Shown: positions 34,885 through 44,435 of the stretch, one piece after another
Layout: each line of letters begins with the position of its first letter
Position numbering within the stretch: the first letter of the stretch is position 1
Assembly (NCBI GenBank): GCA_016702505.1
Contig: JADJDU010000003.1
Span: 62,001 to 126,000, forward strand
Direction of reading: 5' to 3'
Length of the DNA stretch: 64,000 bases
Source of the DNA: Microthrixaceae bacterium
Lineage (GTDB): Bacteria; Actinomycetota; Acidimicrobiia; Acidimicrobiales; Iamiaceae
Made by a program: the position numbers and the translations under genes
Notes under the pieces: generated by a model
Databases searched by the model: none
What the model was told of the DNA's origin: nothing
Seen by the model: the letters and a program-made list of their open reading frames with translations, nothing else

Positions 34885-35375
34885 CTCGGTCCACGGCGGC
34901 GCGCCATCACAACGTGAGCCTTGGCCGCACCCCATGCGATACCGGGTTCGGCCAGGTCTGGATGTACGTCGGCGAACGACGCTGGCGAAAGGTCATAGAC
35001 GTCGTCAGGGAAAGCGCGGACCGCAAAGTCGTCTCGCTCCACCGGCGGCACTCCCGCTCGGGCCAACACCTCAGATGGGTAAACCACCGCGGAGCGGACC
35101 AACTCCAGTGGCCCACTGCGTTGCAGGTCGACGTCTTGGCCCAATAGGTCACACAGGCGACCAACGACATCTGAGCGAGCGCGCTCCCCCGCCGCGACCG
35201 ACTCGGCCTGAAGTTCGCTGGCCAAGCCCAGACGCCAACCGTCGGCCACGCTCGCAACACACTGCGCGACCCACTGCACCATCACGGCGTCGACCGCTTC
35301 CACCAGCGCACGGGCATAGGCGACGAGTGCCTCCTCACCAACCTGCCCTGGATCACGACGGCGCGGCTGCGACAT
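34878..35375 (-). CDS. Hypothetical protein
   Basis: 165 residues from ATG 35375; a longer frame upstream overlaps the serine protease gene and is rejected. N-terminal half is helical (EEALVAYARALVEAVDAVMV), the second half has no visible motif. A Cys-containing CDLLGQDVDL segment is present. No signal peptide or membrane helix. Convergent with and overlapping the end of whiB by 7 bases; divergent from the protease gene, with about 110 bases between starts. Family not recognised. Confidence 0.65.
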   Translation of the reverse strand: MSQPRRRDPGQVGEEALVAYARALVEAVDAVMVQWVAQCVASVADGWRLGLASELQAESVAAGERARSDVVGRLCDLLGQDVDLQRSGPLELVRSAVVYPSEVLARAGVPPVERDDFAVRAFPDDVYDLSPASFADVHPDLAEPGIAWGAAKAHVVMARRRGPSQ

Positions 35376-35486
35376 GGCACCGACGGTACCGGGACCGGCG
35401 TCAGCGCCACCCACCCGGTGTCTCCGTCGAGTTGCGAGCAGGCAACGGCGAAGAACCGGCCTGGCCAGGGCACTAGCGTCCCAGCC

Positions 35487-37028
35487 GTGCGGCGCAACAT
35501 CATTTCCCTGATCCTCACCGTCTCCATGCTGGCGGCCACCCCTGCGGCGGCCGCCGTGGTCGGCGGGAACGACCCGGCCCCAGGAGGTGGCACCGGACGC
35601 ATCGTGGGCGGATCCACCTCGTCGCCCGCGGAGTTTCCATACGTCGCTGCGCTCGTCTACGCCGACGGAGGGACCCCAGACGAGGACCTCTTCTGCGGGG
35701 CCACCGTCCTCAGCCCGAGTTGGGTGCTCACCGCGGCGCACTGCCTGGTCGACCGTTTCGACCAGTACCCCAACACCTACCCGGGCCCCACGGGCGACTA
35801 CATCGGCCCCGAGGCGATAGAGGTCGTAACCGGGCTCACAGCGCTGGACGGCGACGGCGGTCAAAGGCTGCCCGTGGCCGCCATCTACCCCCACGCTGCC
35901 TATTCCGGGATCTACAACGACTTCGATTTCGCTCTCATCCGCCTAGCCCAGCCCACCACCGCCCCCGCACTGACCGTGATCGGGGCCAACGAGGCCAACC
36001 TGGAATCGGCGGGCACCATGGCCACCATCGTTGGTTGGGGGTGGACCGGTGACGACTACCCACTCGACCTCCGAGACGCCAACGTGCCGATCGTGGCCGA
36101 CTCGACCTGCGCCTCGATCTTTCCCCCCGGTCGAGAGGCCAACGGGGAACCCACCGAGTTCCGGGCCCAATCCATGCTCTGCGCCGGGTTCATGGCCGGC
36201 GGGGTAGACACCTGCAAGGGCGACTCCGGCGGTCCCCTCGTGGTCAAGCCTGCCGGTTCTCAACCTCGCTTGGTCGGGGTCGTCTCTTGGGGCGACGGCT
36301 GCGCCAACCCCAACCTCCCAGGCGTCTACAGCCGGGTATCGGCGGTGCGACCGTGGATCACCAAGTCCACCCGGTTCGGGCCCTTCGCCCCCGACGCCGC
36401 CGCCTACGTGATCCAGCAGTACTACGACCTGGCCGGCCGCTGGCCCACCGGTGCCGAACTGACCCGATGGCTCACCACCTTCGGTGCGGCCGACTCACCG
36501 TCCCCGACATCGCTGCCGGTCGACCTGATCAACGCCCCGGCATGGCGAGACGTCGCCCCTCCCATCGCCCGCCTTTACCGGGCCACGTTCCTTCGCAACC
36601 CCGAGACCAACGGGTTCGCCTACTGGGTTGGGCCCGGCCGGGCCAGTCGGTCGCTGACCGACATCGCCACCTGGTTCGCCCAGTCGCCGGAGTTCGTCGG
36701 GCGGTACGGCAACCTCGACGATGACGAGTTCGTCGACCAGATCTACGCCAACGTCTTCGACCGAGCCCCCGATGCCGGCGGCCGCGCCTACTGGGTGGGA
36801 CGCCTGGCCAGCGGCCTCAAGCGGGGCGTGCTCCTGGCCCAACTGTCGGATTCGGTCGAGTACCGCAAGGCCACCGGCCCGTCAGTGGCCACCATCACCA
36901 CCTGGTTCGGTCTGCTGCGCACCATCCCAACCCCGACCCAGATCACCAACAACTCCGACCTCTCCACCGCCGCACTGGTCGAGCGGATCCGCACCGGCGT
37001 CGCCTACGCCAGCCGCTTCCAGGGATGA
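35487..37028 (+). CDS. Secreted trypsin-like protease with C-terminal DUF4214 domain
   Basis: 513 residues from GTG 35487, which gives a clean signal peptide (RRNIISLILTVSMLAATPAAA). The mature protease begins RIVGGSTSSPAEFPYVAAL, the classical chymotrypsin activation site. Triad: His in LTAAHCLVD, Asp in DFALIRLAQ, Ser in CKGDSGGPLV; Asp before the Ser region suggests trypsin-like specificity for Arg/Lys. About residues 320-510 form DUF4214 repeats (FLRNPETNGFAYWVGPG, VFDRAPDAGGRAYWVGRL), linked elsewhere to surface-layer or glycan proteins. It overlaps the next gene by 4 bases, so it leads the polysaccharide operon. Confidence 0.9.
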   Translation: MRRNIISLILTVSMLAATPAAAAVVGGNDPAPGGGTGRIVGGSTSSPAEFPYVAALVYADGGTPDEDLFCGATVLSPSWVLTAAHCLVDRFDQYPNTYPGPTGDYIGPEAIEVVTGLTALDGDGGQRLPVAAIYPHAAYSGIYNDFDFALIRLAQPTTAPALTVIGANEANLESAGTMATIVGWGWTGDDYPLDLRDANVPIVADSTCASIFPPGREANGEPTEFRAQSMLCAGFMAGGVDTCKGDSGGPLVVKPAGSQPRLVGVVSWGDGCANPNLPGVYSRVSAVRPWITKSTRFGPFAPDAAAYVIQQYYDLAGRWPTGAELTRWLTTFGAADSPSPTSLPVDLINAPAWRDVAPPIARLYRATFLRNPETNGFAYWVGPGRASRSLTDIATWFAQSPEFVGRYGNLDDDEFVDQIYANVFDRAPDAGGRAYWVGRLASGLKRGVLLAQLSDSVEYRKATGPSVATITTWFGLLRTIPTPTQITNNSDLSTAALVERIRTGVAYASRFQG

Positions 37029-37954
37029 TCAGGGCCGACCACCGCTACGACCTGAGCGTCGTCATCTCCACCCACGACCGACCTGCCCAACTTCGCGAAG
37101 CCATCGCCGCGGTGCGGGCACAGGACCATCCCGGGCCGATCGAGACCATCGTGGTGTGGGACCGGTCCCAACCCGACGAGACGCTCGAGGTGACGGAGTC
37201 GGTCGACCCCCATCGGCCGGTCCGCATCCTGGTCAACGATCGAACCCCCGGCCTGCCCGGCAGCCGCAACTGCGGGGCAGCAGCCGCCACCGCACCCGTG
37301 TTGGGCTTCTGCGACGACGACGACCTCTGGCTCACCTCCAAGGCCCGGCGCCAGCTCGACCTGCTGACATCCACCGACTCGGACACGGTGGTGTGCGGCA
37401 TGGAGTTGGAGGTCGATGGTGAGGTCTTTCCTCGTCCGAGCGACACCGCTCTGTTGCGCTACGCGCACCTGCTCCAGTCCCGCCGGATCGAAGCCAACAT
37501 GGTGGCGGCGCTGGTCCGCACCGACGCCTTCTGGAACGAGATCGGCCCCATGGATGAACACATCCCGGGCGGCTTCGCCGAGGACTACGACTGGATGCTG
37601 CGCGCTGCCCGCCACCAGCCGATCCCAGCGGCGACCGAGCCGCTGATCAGGGTGCGATGGGTGGTTCGCTCCCACTTCCGTCAACAGTGGCCTTCATGGG
37701 AGGCCGCCCTGCGGGTGGTGTTGGACCGCAACCCCGAGTTCTGTGGGGAACAACGGGGCCGGGCCCGGGTAGAAGGCCAGATCGCGGTGGCCATAGCGGC
37801 CCAGGGGCGTCGCCGAGATGCCTGGCGCCAGATCCGCACCACCTGGGGCTGGTCGTGGCGCGAACCCCGTGCCCTCATCGCCCTGGCCATCGCCGGAGGA
37901 GTCCCCGCCGACACCGTCACCGCCGCCTTGAACCGGCGAGGCCGTGGAATCTGA
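37025..37954 (+). CDS. Family 2 glycosyltransferase
   Basis: 309 residues, GT-A fold: LSVVISTHDRPAQLREAIAA at the start, GLPGSRNCGAAAATAPVLGF, and the nucleotide-metal motif as CDDDDLW. The acceptor loop region has GFAEDYDWMLRAARH. No transmembrane segment. Adds a sugar to a growing surface glycan; donor and acceptor are unknown. ATG at 37025 overlaps the protease stop (ATGA). Confidence 0.92.
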   Translation: MIRADHRYDLSVVISTHDRPAQLREAIAAVRAQDHPGPIETIVVWDRSQPDETLEVTESVDPHRPVRILVNDRTPGLPGSRNCGAAAATAPVLGFCDDDDLWLTSKARRQLDLLTSTDSDTVVCGMELEVDGEVFPRPSDTALLRYAHLLQSRRIEANMVAALVRTDAFWNEIGPMDEHIPGGFAEDYDWMLRAARHQPIPAATEPLIRVRWVVRSHFRQQWPSWEAALRVVLDRNPEFCGEQRGRARVEGQIAVAIAAQGRRRDAWRQIRTTWGWSWREPRALIALAIAGGVPADTVTAALNRRGRGI

Positions 37955-39089
37955 GCCGTCGCCCAGCACCAGCCTGGGTGTCCTCGCCTCTCTGCTCGAC
38001 CTCCAGCCTGCGAACGATCACCGCGGCGCAGAACCGGCCGGCCCGGTTGCCCACCTGGCGCTGGTAGGTCCTCCAGACCACCCGCGATTCCTGGTCCCGG
38101 TCGACCATGGGCCGGCCACCCGCTCCGCCCTCCTGGCCTACAACCGCCTGCGACCACTCAAGACCCGCGCTACCAGGGCGATGCTGGCCGGCGGCACCAA
38201 GGTCGGGGTTGCCCGGTTCGCGTTCACCTCCACCTTCACCATCGACGTCGGCCCTGATTCGTTCATCCACCACCTGTGCGAGCTCCTCGGTGTCGCCAAC
38301 CTCCAGGCGGCTGTCGGTGTCGGCAACTTCGACCCGGTGTGGAAGCCCACGATCCAGTGCTTCGACCCCGACGGGACGCCCTTGGCCTACGCCAAGGTCG
38401 GCGTCGGGCCGGTGGGATCACATCTGGTGCAGACCGAAACCGGGGTGCTGACCAAGTGGGCCGAACACGAAGACCCTCGGCTCGTGGTTCCCCGGCCGCT
38501 GGCCACCACCGCCTGGCAGGGCCAGCCCGTGGTGGTGTGCGAACCGATGCCCTCCGACGCCCGTCGACTGCCCGACGGAACGATCAGTGCCTGGCCCGCT
38601 CGAACCCTCGACGACCCCATCGGTGATCGACCACTCCAAGACGCCACCTGGTGGACCACCCGTACCGCCGATCACCACGATCACCCCGTCGTGGAACCGC
38701 TCATGGACGCGGTGGAGACCCACCACGGGTCTCGGGCTCTGCCCTGGGCTCGCTGGCACGGGGACTGGGTGCCGTGGAACCTGGCCCGTTCACGTCGGGG
38801 ACTGGTGGCCTGGGACTGGGAGTACAGCGAACCCGGTGCCCCGGTGGGGCTCGACGAGATCCACGGTCGCTACCAAGTGCAACGAATAGTCAACGGGCAC
38901 TCCGTGTCCGCCGCGTTGGCCACCGCCCATCGGGGTGCCGACCCGTGGACCGCCGATGCCCACCTGGTCATGTTGGCCACCCGCCACGCCCTGCTCGAGC
39001 GACTGGCCGGGACCCCCATCGGCGATCACCACGAGGTGATGGCCGCGGCAATGGACCGCACCCGGTCACTGTCGAGCCCGGCCCCATGA
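37944..39089 (+). CDS. Aminoglycoside-phosphotransferase-like kinase of the polysaccharide operon
   Basis: 381 residues. The C-terminal lobe has the kinase-like catalytic pair WHGDWVPWNLAR (HGDxxxxN motif) and WDWEYSEPG for the metal Asp. The N-terminal lobe is divergent; a Lys in PLAYAKVG may hold ATP. Related proteins in glycan clusters are annotated as phosphotransferases with unknown substrate. It overlaps the GT2 gene by 11 bases and the flippase by 4 bases, so it belongs to the operon; a sugar, alditol or lipid-linked acceptor is possible. Confidence 0.75.
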   Translation: MESEPSPSTSLGVLASLLDLQPANDHRGAEPAGPVAHLALVGPPDHPRFLVPVDHGPATRSALLAYNRLRPLKTRATRAMLAGGTKVGVARFAFTSTFTIDVGPDSFIHHLCELLGVANLQAAVGVGNFDPVWKPTIQCFDPDGTPLAYAKVGVGPVGSHLVQTETGVLTKWAEHEDPRLVVPRPLATTAWQGQPVVVCEPMPSDARRLPDGTISAWPARTLDDPIGDRPLQDATWWTTRTADHHDHPVVEPLMDAVETHHGSRALPWARWHGDWVPWNLARSRRGLVAWDWEYSEPGAPVGLDEIHGRYQVQRIVNGHSVSAALATAHRGADPWTADAHLVMLATRHALLERLAGTPIGDHHEVMAAAMDRTRSLSSPAP

Positions 39090-40645
39090 ACCGCCCCGCC
39101 GACCCCGCGGTGGCGGCGGTGGCTCGGGGCGGAGCCACCAACCTGATCGGTGCCGTCGTCTACGGGGCATCCAACTTCGTGGTCCTGATCGTGCTCAACC
39201 GCATGTTGGGAGTGGATGATGCCGCGGTTGTGGTCGTGGCAATCGCCCTTTTCAACGTGGTTTCCACCGTGTCGGGCCTGGGTTGCACCACCGGGCTGGT
39301 GCGCACCATCAGCCGACTCCGGGCGGTGGACGAACCCGAACGATTGCGAGCGACCCTCCGGGTCGCGCTGGTACCGGTCACCTTGGTCTCGGTGGCGGCC
39401 GGCGCCGGCCTGGCCCTGGCTGCGCCAGCACTGGCTGACGTTCTGGCCGACGGTGACACCGTCGACCAGGTGGCGACGGTGCTGCGCTGGATGGCCGTGT
39501 TCGTTCCGGCCGCCACGGTCCACACCGTCGTGATCCAAGGCACACGCGGCTTCGACACCATGGTCCCGGTGGTGGCCGTCGAGCGCATCGGCCGGGCTTT
39601 GGCCCTGCCCGTGGTCGTGGGCATCGCAGCCGCAGCCGGAACCGGCCCTACCGGGGCCGGGGTGGCATGGGCATCCACCAACGCTGTGGCCTTGGCCTTC
39701 TCCATCGCGGCCATGAGCAAACGGGTCGACGACGCCCTATCCCGATCGGGGCGCAATCCGGTGGCCCCCGACCCTCAGTTCCGGCGGGCCTACTGGCGAT
39801 TCACCGCGCCGCGGGCGGTGGGGCAGGCCTCCGAGGTGGCGGTGAACTGGAGCGACACCATCATCGTGAGCGCGCTGGTGTCGACCACGGCTGCTGGCGT
39901 GTACGCCTCGGGTACCCGCTACCTGCTTCCCGGGCTGTTCGCCGCCGAGGCATTGATGCAAGTGACCGGCCCTCGGATCAGCGGGCTGATGGCCCGCCAC
40001 CGTCCCGACGAGGCATCGGCGTTGATCAAGGTGGTGGCGGGCTGGCAGGTGGCGGTGCTGTGGCCGATCTACACGCTCATAGCCCTGTTCCCCACCCCGC
40101 TGCTGACCGTGTTCGGGCCCGAGGTGGTCCAGGCTCGGGGCGCGCTGGTGGCTTTGGCGGTGGCGATGCTGGTGGCGACCCCCGTCGGGCCCGCGGCCTC
40201 GGCGATCCTCATGGCCGGACGGAGCAGCCAGGCCATGGCCAACACCGGGGCCGTGCTCGGTGTGAACATCGCCGGGAACCTGATCTTCGTCCCCCGCCAC
40301 GGCATAACCGCGGCCGGCGTGGTGTGGGGCGTGACGATAGTGATCGCCGCGGTCCTCCCTGGATGGCAGTGCCGCCATCTGGGGATCCACACCCTTGGCC
40401 ATCCGGCGCTGATCGCCGCCGTGCTGTCGACGTCCACGTTCGGGATCACGGCCGGTCTCAGCCGTATGACGATGGGGGACAACGCCAAAGGGCTGGTCGC
40501 GGCCGGTATTGTCGGTGCCGCGGGCTACCTCGTGGGGCTGAGGTGGGCCGGACCTGCGTTGAGCCTCCACTCGCTCCGACCCGGTGCCCACCGGTCCGGA
40601 GCCACCCACCTCCAACCGGATCCAGACGAGGAACATCAGGGCTGA
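39086..40645 (+). CDS. Polysaccharide flippase, MATE/Wzx-like
   Basis: 519 residues from ATG 39086, which overlaps the previous stop as ATGA; an upstream-extended frame is a shadow. About 14 hydrophobic helices arranged in two halves, with the typical N-terminal GGATNLIGAVVYGASNFVVL and mid-protein RAYWRFTAPRAVGQASEVAV. Proteins of this family move lipid-linked repeat units across the membrane. Followed 2 bases later by the Wzz-like gene. Confidence 0.9.
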   Translation: MNRPADPAVAAVARGGATNLIGAVVYGASNFVVLIVLNRMLGVDDAAVVVVAIALFNVVSTVSGLGCTTGLVRTISRLRAVDEPERLRATLRVALVPVTLVSVAAGAGLALAAPALADVLADGDTVDQVATVLRWMAVFVPAATVHTVVIQGTRGFDTMVPVVAVERIGRALALPVVVGIAAAAGTGPTGAGVAWASTNAVALAFSIAAMSKRVDDALSRSGRNPVAPDPQFRRAYWRFTAPRAVGQASEVAVNWSDTIIVSALVSTTAAGVYASGTRYLLPGLFAAEALMQVTGPRISGLMARHRPDEASALIKVVAGWQVAVLWPIYTLIALFPTPLLTVFGPEVVQARGALVALAVAMLVATPVGPAASAILMAGRSSQAMANTGAVLGVNIAGNLIFVPRHGITAAGVVWGVTIVIAAVLPGWQCRHLGIHTLGHPALIAAVLSTSTFGITAGLSRMTMGDNAKGLVAAGIVGAAGYLVGLRWAGPALSLHSLRPGAHRSGATHLQPDPDEEHQG

Positions 40646-40647
40646 CC

Positions 40648-42078
40648 ATGAGCGAACTGGAGAGCGGTTTCCGAATCTCCGACGTGGTTGGGCTCGTCCG
40701 TCGGCGGTTCACCATTCTGGTCGGCGCCCTCGTGCTCGGGCTGGTCCTCGGGGTGGTGGCCTTCTCCACCTCTGATCCGACCTTCAGTGCCACATCGCGG
40801 GTTCAGGTCAAACCGGTCTTGGCCGACCCGTTGGATCCGACGTCGGACAAAGAGGTGGTCGACATCGCCACCGAACAGGACCTGGTCAAGTCCGACGCCG
40901 TGGCCGACGCGGTGCGCAAGGAGCTGGGCCTCGAGGTCGACAACCGGACCTTGCTGCGCCAGGTGGCGGTCACCAGCAAGGAAGAGTCACTGGTCCTGGA
41001 GATCACCTTCGAAGCAGCCGGCGCCGACGAAGCCATGGATGGCGCCAACGCCTTCGCTGACGCCTACATCGCCCAGCGCCGAGCTGACGCCGCTGGCACC
41101 ATCGAAACCCGCCTGGCCACCATCCGCCAACAGATCGATTTCACCCGCCTGGCCCTCAATGATGCCCGGATCTCGGGCGATCAGGCCGCCATCGCCGAGT
41201 TCCAGACCCAGCTCAACTCACTCAACACCAGCTATGCCGCCATCACCGCCATCGACACCGCCGACGTGGGACGGGTGGTCCGCCGGGTGACAACCCCGCC
41301 CGAAGCGGTGTTGTCCAAGATGGCGCTGGGCAAGTCGGTCGGCGTGGTGGGGCTGTGCCTGCTGGCCGGCCTGGGCGTGGCCTTCGTTGTCGACCGCTCA
41401 GACAGCTTGGGGGGAGGTCGCCGCCGAATCGCGCAGATCCTGCCGGGGGCCAACGTCCGACTCCTGCCCCGCGTCGCCAACCCCAAGGCCACCCAGGCCC
41501 AGGTGGATGCGGCTGTGGACCGTCTTGCCATCGAACTCACCTCGAAGGGACGACGCGGTAGCGCCACCGGCGTGCTGTTGACCACCAATACCTCCGAACC
41601 ACCGATCCAACTGGCTCAGGAGATGGCCTCCAGCTTGGCCTTCGCCGGGATTCCGGCCGTGTTCGTGGTGGCTGGTACCACCCGTGCCGAGATCCCCCAG
41701 GCCCGCGTCGTCACCTCCTTCACCGACCTGATCGACCAACAGCACCTCCTCCAGGCCGAGTTGGCCAACCCGGTCGGTCCGTCGGGGGCTGCGGGTCCTT
41801 CCATCACCTGGCTACGACCGCGCGGGTCGGTGGAGGCGTCGGGTCTGCTCCAGCGGGCCGTCACCGAGTCACTGCTGACCCGGGCCAGCCGCGACGGCTT
41901 CGAAGCCGTGTTCTTCTTGACCCCCAGCCCCACCCATCAGGCCGCGGCGGCCGCTCTCGGCCGCTGGGTCGACAAGACCGCGCTCGTGGTGCTCGACGAC
42001 GACAGCTTCACCGCCGAACAGGCGGCAAGCGCCCTGGCCGAGGCCGACATCACGGTGACCGAGGCGGTATGGGCATGA
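40648..42078 (+). CDS. Wzz-like chain-length or export protein with degenerate P-loop domain
   Basis: 476 residues from ATG 40648. Wzz domain about 1-215: first helix LVGALVLGLVLGVVAFS, a helical periplasmic-type middle, second helix SVGVVGLCLLAGLGVAFVV. The C-terminal cytoplasmic domain (about 255-476) has the layout of a BY-kinase-like P-loop fold, but the Walker A region reads LLTTNTSEPPIQLAQEM with no GK(S/T), and no Tyr-rich tail is present. It may therefore regulate chain length without kinase activity. In the operon between flippase and polymerase. Confidence 0.85.
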   Translation: MSELESGFRISDVVGLVRRRFTILVGALVLGLVLGVVAFSTSDPTFSATSRVQVKPVLADPLDPTSDKEVVDIATEQDLVKSDAVADAVRKELGLEVDNRTLLRQVAVTSKEESLVLEITFEAAGADEAMDGANAFADAYIAQRRADAAGTIETRLATIRQQIDFTRLALNDARISGDQAAIAEFQTQLNSLNTSYAAITAIDTADVGRVVRRVTTPPEAVLSKMALGKSVGVVGLCLLAGLGVAFVVDRSDSLGGGRRRIAQILPGANVRLLPRVANPKATQAQVDAAVDRLAIELTSKGRRGSATGVLLTTNTSEPPIQLAQEMASSLAFAGIPAVFVVAGTTRAEIPQARVVTSFTDLIDQQHLLQAELANPVGPSGAAGPSITWLRPRGSVEASGLLQRAVTESLLTRASRDGFEAVFFLTPSPTHQAAAAALGRWVDKTALVVLDDDSFTAEQAASALAEADITVTEAVWA

Positions 42079-42094
42079 GGTCTCGGGCCTCTCG

Positions 42095-43405
42095 ATGAGG
42101 GTCGGTGCGGTCGCCGCGCCCCCACGCAGCGGGAGCGGCTCCGCCGAGGTGTCGGCCCGTGAGACCCGTCGCGTGGCCTGGCCGCTCTGGCTGATCACCG
42201 CGGGGACGGCACCGGCCATGGCCGTGGGCATCCACGGCATCTCCTGGATGTTGCCCGGGCTGGTTTTCGGATCACGGATCCTGGCCCACCGTGGGACCCG
42301 CTTCCCGCGCTCGAGCATCCCGCTGGTCATCCTGGTTGGGTGGATCACCCTCAGCGTCACGGTGATCCCTCCCTCTGGGCTGCCCTTGTTCACCTATCGA
42401 TGGCTGCTGTGGGCCGGCTGTTTGGCGGTGTTCGTGTGGCTGGTGAACGTGGATGAGCGGGTGGTTCCCTCCGACACCGTGGTCGACTGGCTGGCCGCGC
42501 TGTGGATCACCTTGGTCGCCTTCGGCTACCTGGCCACGTTGCTGCCCAACCTGGCCACGCCATCACCGTTGGGGATCCTCGTCGGCCCGCTGAATCGGGT
42601 GGAGTTCGTGGCCCGGTTGTCGGAGTGGCGCTTTGCCGAAACCCAGCAGTTCATGGGGTATCCGGTCCCCCGGCCTGCCGCGCCCTTCGGGTCCTCCAAC
42701 GCGTGGGGGTCGGCCATGGGCCTGCTCACCCCGTTCTTCCTCAAGTCGTGGATCGTGGGGGTGTCACCAGCGCGCCGTCGCCGGGGGGTGATCATCGGTC
42801 TGGTCGGGGTCTATCCGATCCTCGTCTCGGTCAACCGGGGGCTGTGGCTCAGCCTGATCGTGGGTGGCATGTACTTCGCGGCACGCCGTGCCCTCCGCGG
42901 CCGGTTCGCAGCGCTGGCCGTGCTCATGGCCGGGATGTTGGCGGTGGCAGCCCTGTTGGTGTTGACCCCGGCCGGTGGTCTGGTCAACGACCGTCTCGAC
43001 AAGTCAGAGAAGTCCAACAGCGCCCGATCTTCCCTTTACGAGCGGGCGTGGGAGGGAGCGTTGGAATCTCCGCTGGTGGGCCACGGTGCCCCCGTTTTCG
43101 CTCCCGACCTACCCGAAGGCACCCCGCCGGTGGGAACCCACGGCCTGATCTGGTACCTGATGTTCATCCACGGATTCCTGGCGCTGGGGTTGTTCCTGGT
43201 CTGGTTGGGGACCGAGGTGGTGTTGTCGGGGCGGCTCAGGACTCCCTTGTCGTGGTGGGTGCACCTGAGCCTCATCGCCACCGTCGTCCAGATGCCGTAC
43301 TACGGCTTGATGCCACACCTGGTCATCGTGGGCGTCACCGTCGGCCTAGCCCACCGCGAAGCCCGGCGCTCACGCCAACCCACCCCGTCCGGAGCCATTC
43401 CATGA
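42095..43405 (+). CDS. O-antigen polymerase/ligase-like membrane protein
   Basis: 436 residues with about 10-12 membrane helices and one large outer loop near 170-220, followed by VSVNRGLWLSLIVGGMYFA, the Wzy_C-type region with conserved Arg. A second outer loop contains the conserved polymerase-type HG pair in SPLVGHGAPVF. Joins repeat units or attaches the chain. Starts 16 bases after the Wzz-like gene and overlaps the sulfotransferase by 4 bases. Confidence 0.85.
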   Translation: MRVGAVAAPPRSGSGSAEVSARETRRVAWPLWLITAGTAPAMAVGIHGISWMLPGLVFGSRILAHRGTRFPRSSIPLVILVGWITLSVTVIPPSGLPLFTYRWLLWAGCLAVFVWLVNVDERVVPSDTVVDWLAALWITLVAFGYLATLLPNLATPSPLGILVGPLNRVEFVARLSEWRFAETQQFMGYPVPRPAAPFGSSNAWGSAMGLLTPFFLKSWIVGVSPARRRRGVIIGLVGVYPILVSVNRGLWLSLIVGGMYFAARRALRGRFAALAVLMAGMLAVAALLVLTPAGGLVNDRLDKSEKSNSARSSLYERAWEGALESPLVGHGAPVFAPDLPEGTPPVGTHGLIWYLMFIHGFLALGLFLVWLGTEVVLSGRLRTPLSWWVHLSLIATVVQMPYYGLMPHLVIVGVTVGLAHREARRSRQPTPSGAIP

Positions 43406-44328
43406 GTCCCGTCGATCCAGTTCCCTCTCGTAGCGGCCCCTTGGAGGGGCTGCGCCGGTCTGGGCCGGGCACCGCGGTCACCGATGTGGCCAAGCACGGG
43501 CTGAGAGCCGTGGGTATGGCCACCGCAGGGCTGCGCCCCGGGCCAGACCTGTTGGTGATCGGGGCCAAGCGGGGCGGTACCACCTCACTTTGGCGCTACC
43601 TGTCCGAGCACCCGGGCATTCTGCCGACGTTCCCTCGGGCTCAACAGATCAAGGGCACCTACTTCTTCGACGAGGAGTGGAGCCGCGGGGTGCGCTGGTA
43701 CCGGTCACACTTCCCCACGGCCGCGACCCGCCGGCTCATGCAACGCCGGCTGGGTCACGAGATTGTGAGCTTCGAGGCCAGCCCCTACTACCTGTTCCAC
43801 CCGTTGGCCCCCGAGCGGGCCCGCCAGGTCACACCCGAGGCCCTGGTAGTGGCCGTGCTCCGAGACCCGGTGGAGCGTGCCTTCTCGCATTGGAAGGAGC
43901 GACGGAACCACACCGAATCGCTGGGTTTCGCCGAGGCTCTCGATGCCGAGGCCGAGCGCACCAAGGGTGAGGAGAGCCGCCTGATGGCCGACCCGTCGGC
44001 CCGGTCGATGGCCCATCGTCACCAGACCTACGTTGCCCAAGGCTGCTACGCCCCGATGTTGGAGCGTTGGTTCGGGGCCTTCGGCCGAGACCGAGTTGTG
44101 GTGGTGCCATCCGAGGAGATGTACGCCGATCCCCAGCGGTTCTGCGACGGCCTGTTCGACCGGCTCGGCCTTCCCGGGCATCGCCTCGCTTCGGTGGAGC
44201 CTTGGAACGCGGAGCCGAGCCCAGGAATGGATGCCGCGGTACGAGAGCGGCTGACCATCGAACTGACCCCTCACGTGTTGGCCACCGAGGAGATCCTGGG
44301 CCGTTCACTGCCATGGGCGAGGGCCTGA
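43402..44328 (+). CDS. Sulfotransferase
   Basis: 308 residues from ATG 43402 overlapping the polymerase stop as ATGA. The 5'-phosphosulfate loop is VIGAKRGGTTSLWRYLSEHP near 48-67, and the 3'-phosphate site is VVAVLRDPVERAFSHW near 140, as in PAPS-dependent carbohydrate sulfotransferases. His/Lys positions for catalysis match the heparan-type family (KGTYFFDEEW). It would sulfate the glycan made by this operon. It ends the operon; about 107 bases separate it from the next gene, which has its own promoter region. Confidence 0.9.
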   Translation: MSPVDPVPSRSGPLEGLRRSGPGTAVTDVAKHGLRAVGMATAGLRPGPDLLVIGAKRGGTTSLWRYLSEHPGILPTFPRAQQIKGTYFFDEEWSRGVRWYRSHFPTAATRRLMQRRLGHEIVSFEASPYYLFHPLAPERARQVTPEALVVAVLRDPVERAFSHWKERRNHTESLGFAEALDAEAERTKGEESRLMADPSARSMAHRHQTYVAQGCYAPMLERWFGAFGRDRVVVVPSEEMYADPQRFCDGLFDRLGLPGHRLASVEPWNAEPSPGMDAAVRERLTIELTPHVLATEEILGRSLPWARA

Positions 44329-44435
44329 GCACCGTCCCCGCATATCACCCTAAGTGAGATCAATTGGACTATTGCCACGGAGGGTGATCGGCGTAGGCTG
44401 GGGGGACGGACCGGCAGGGCGAGAGGAACACCCCC

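Noticed and set aside
38651..39085. Upstream extension of the flippase frame
   Set aside because: Lies within the kinase-like gene in another frame; ATG 39086 overlaps that gene's stop as ATGA and begins the first helix properly.
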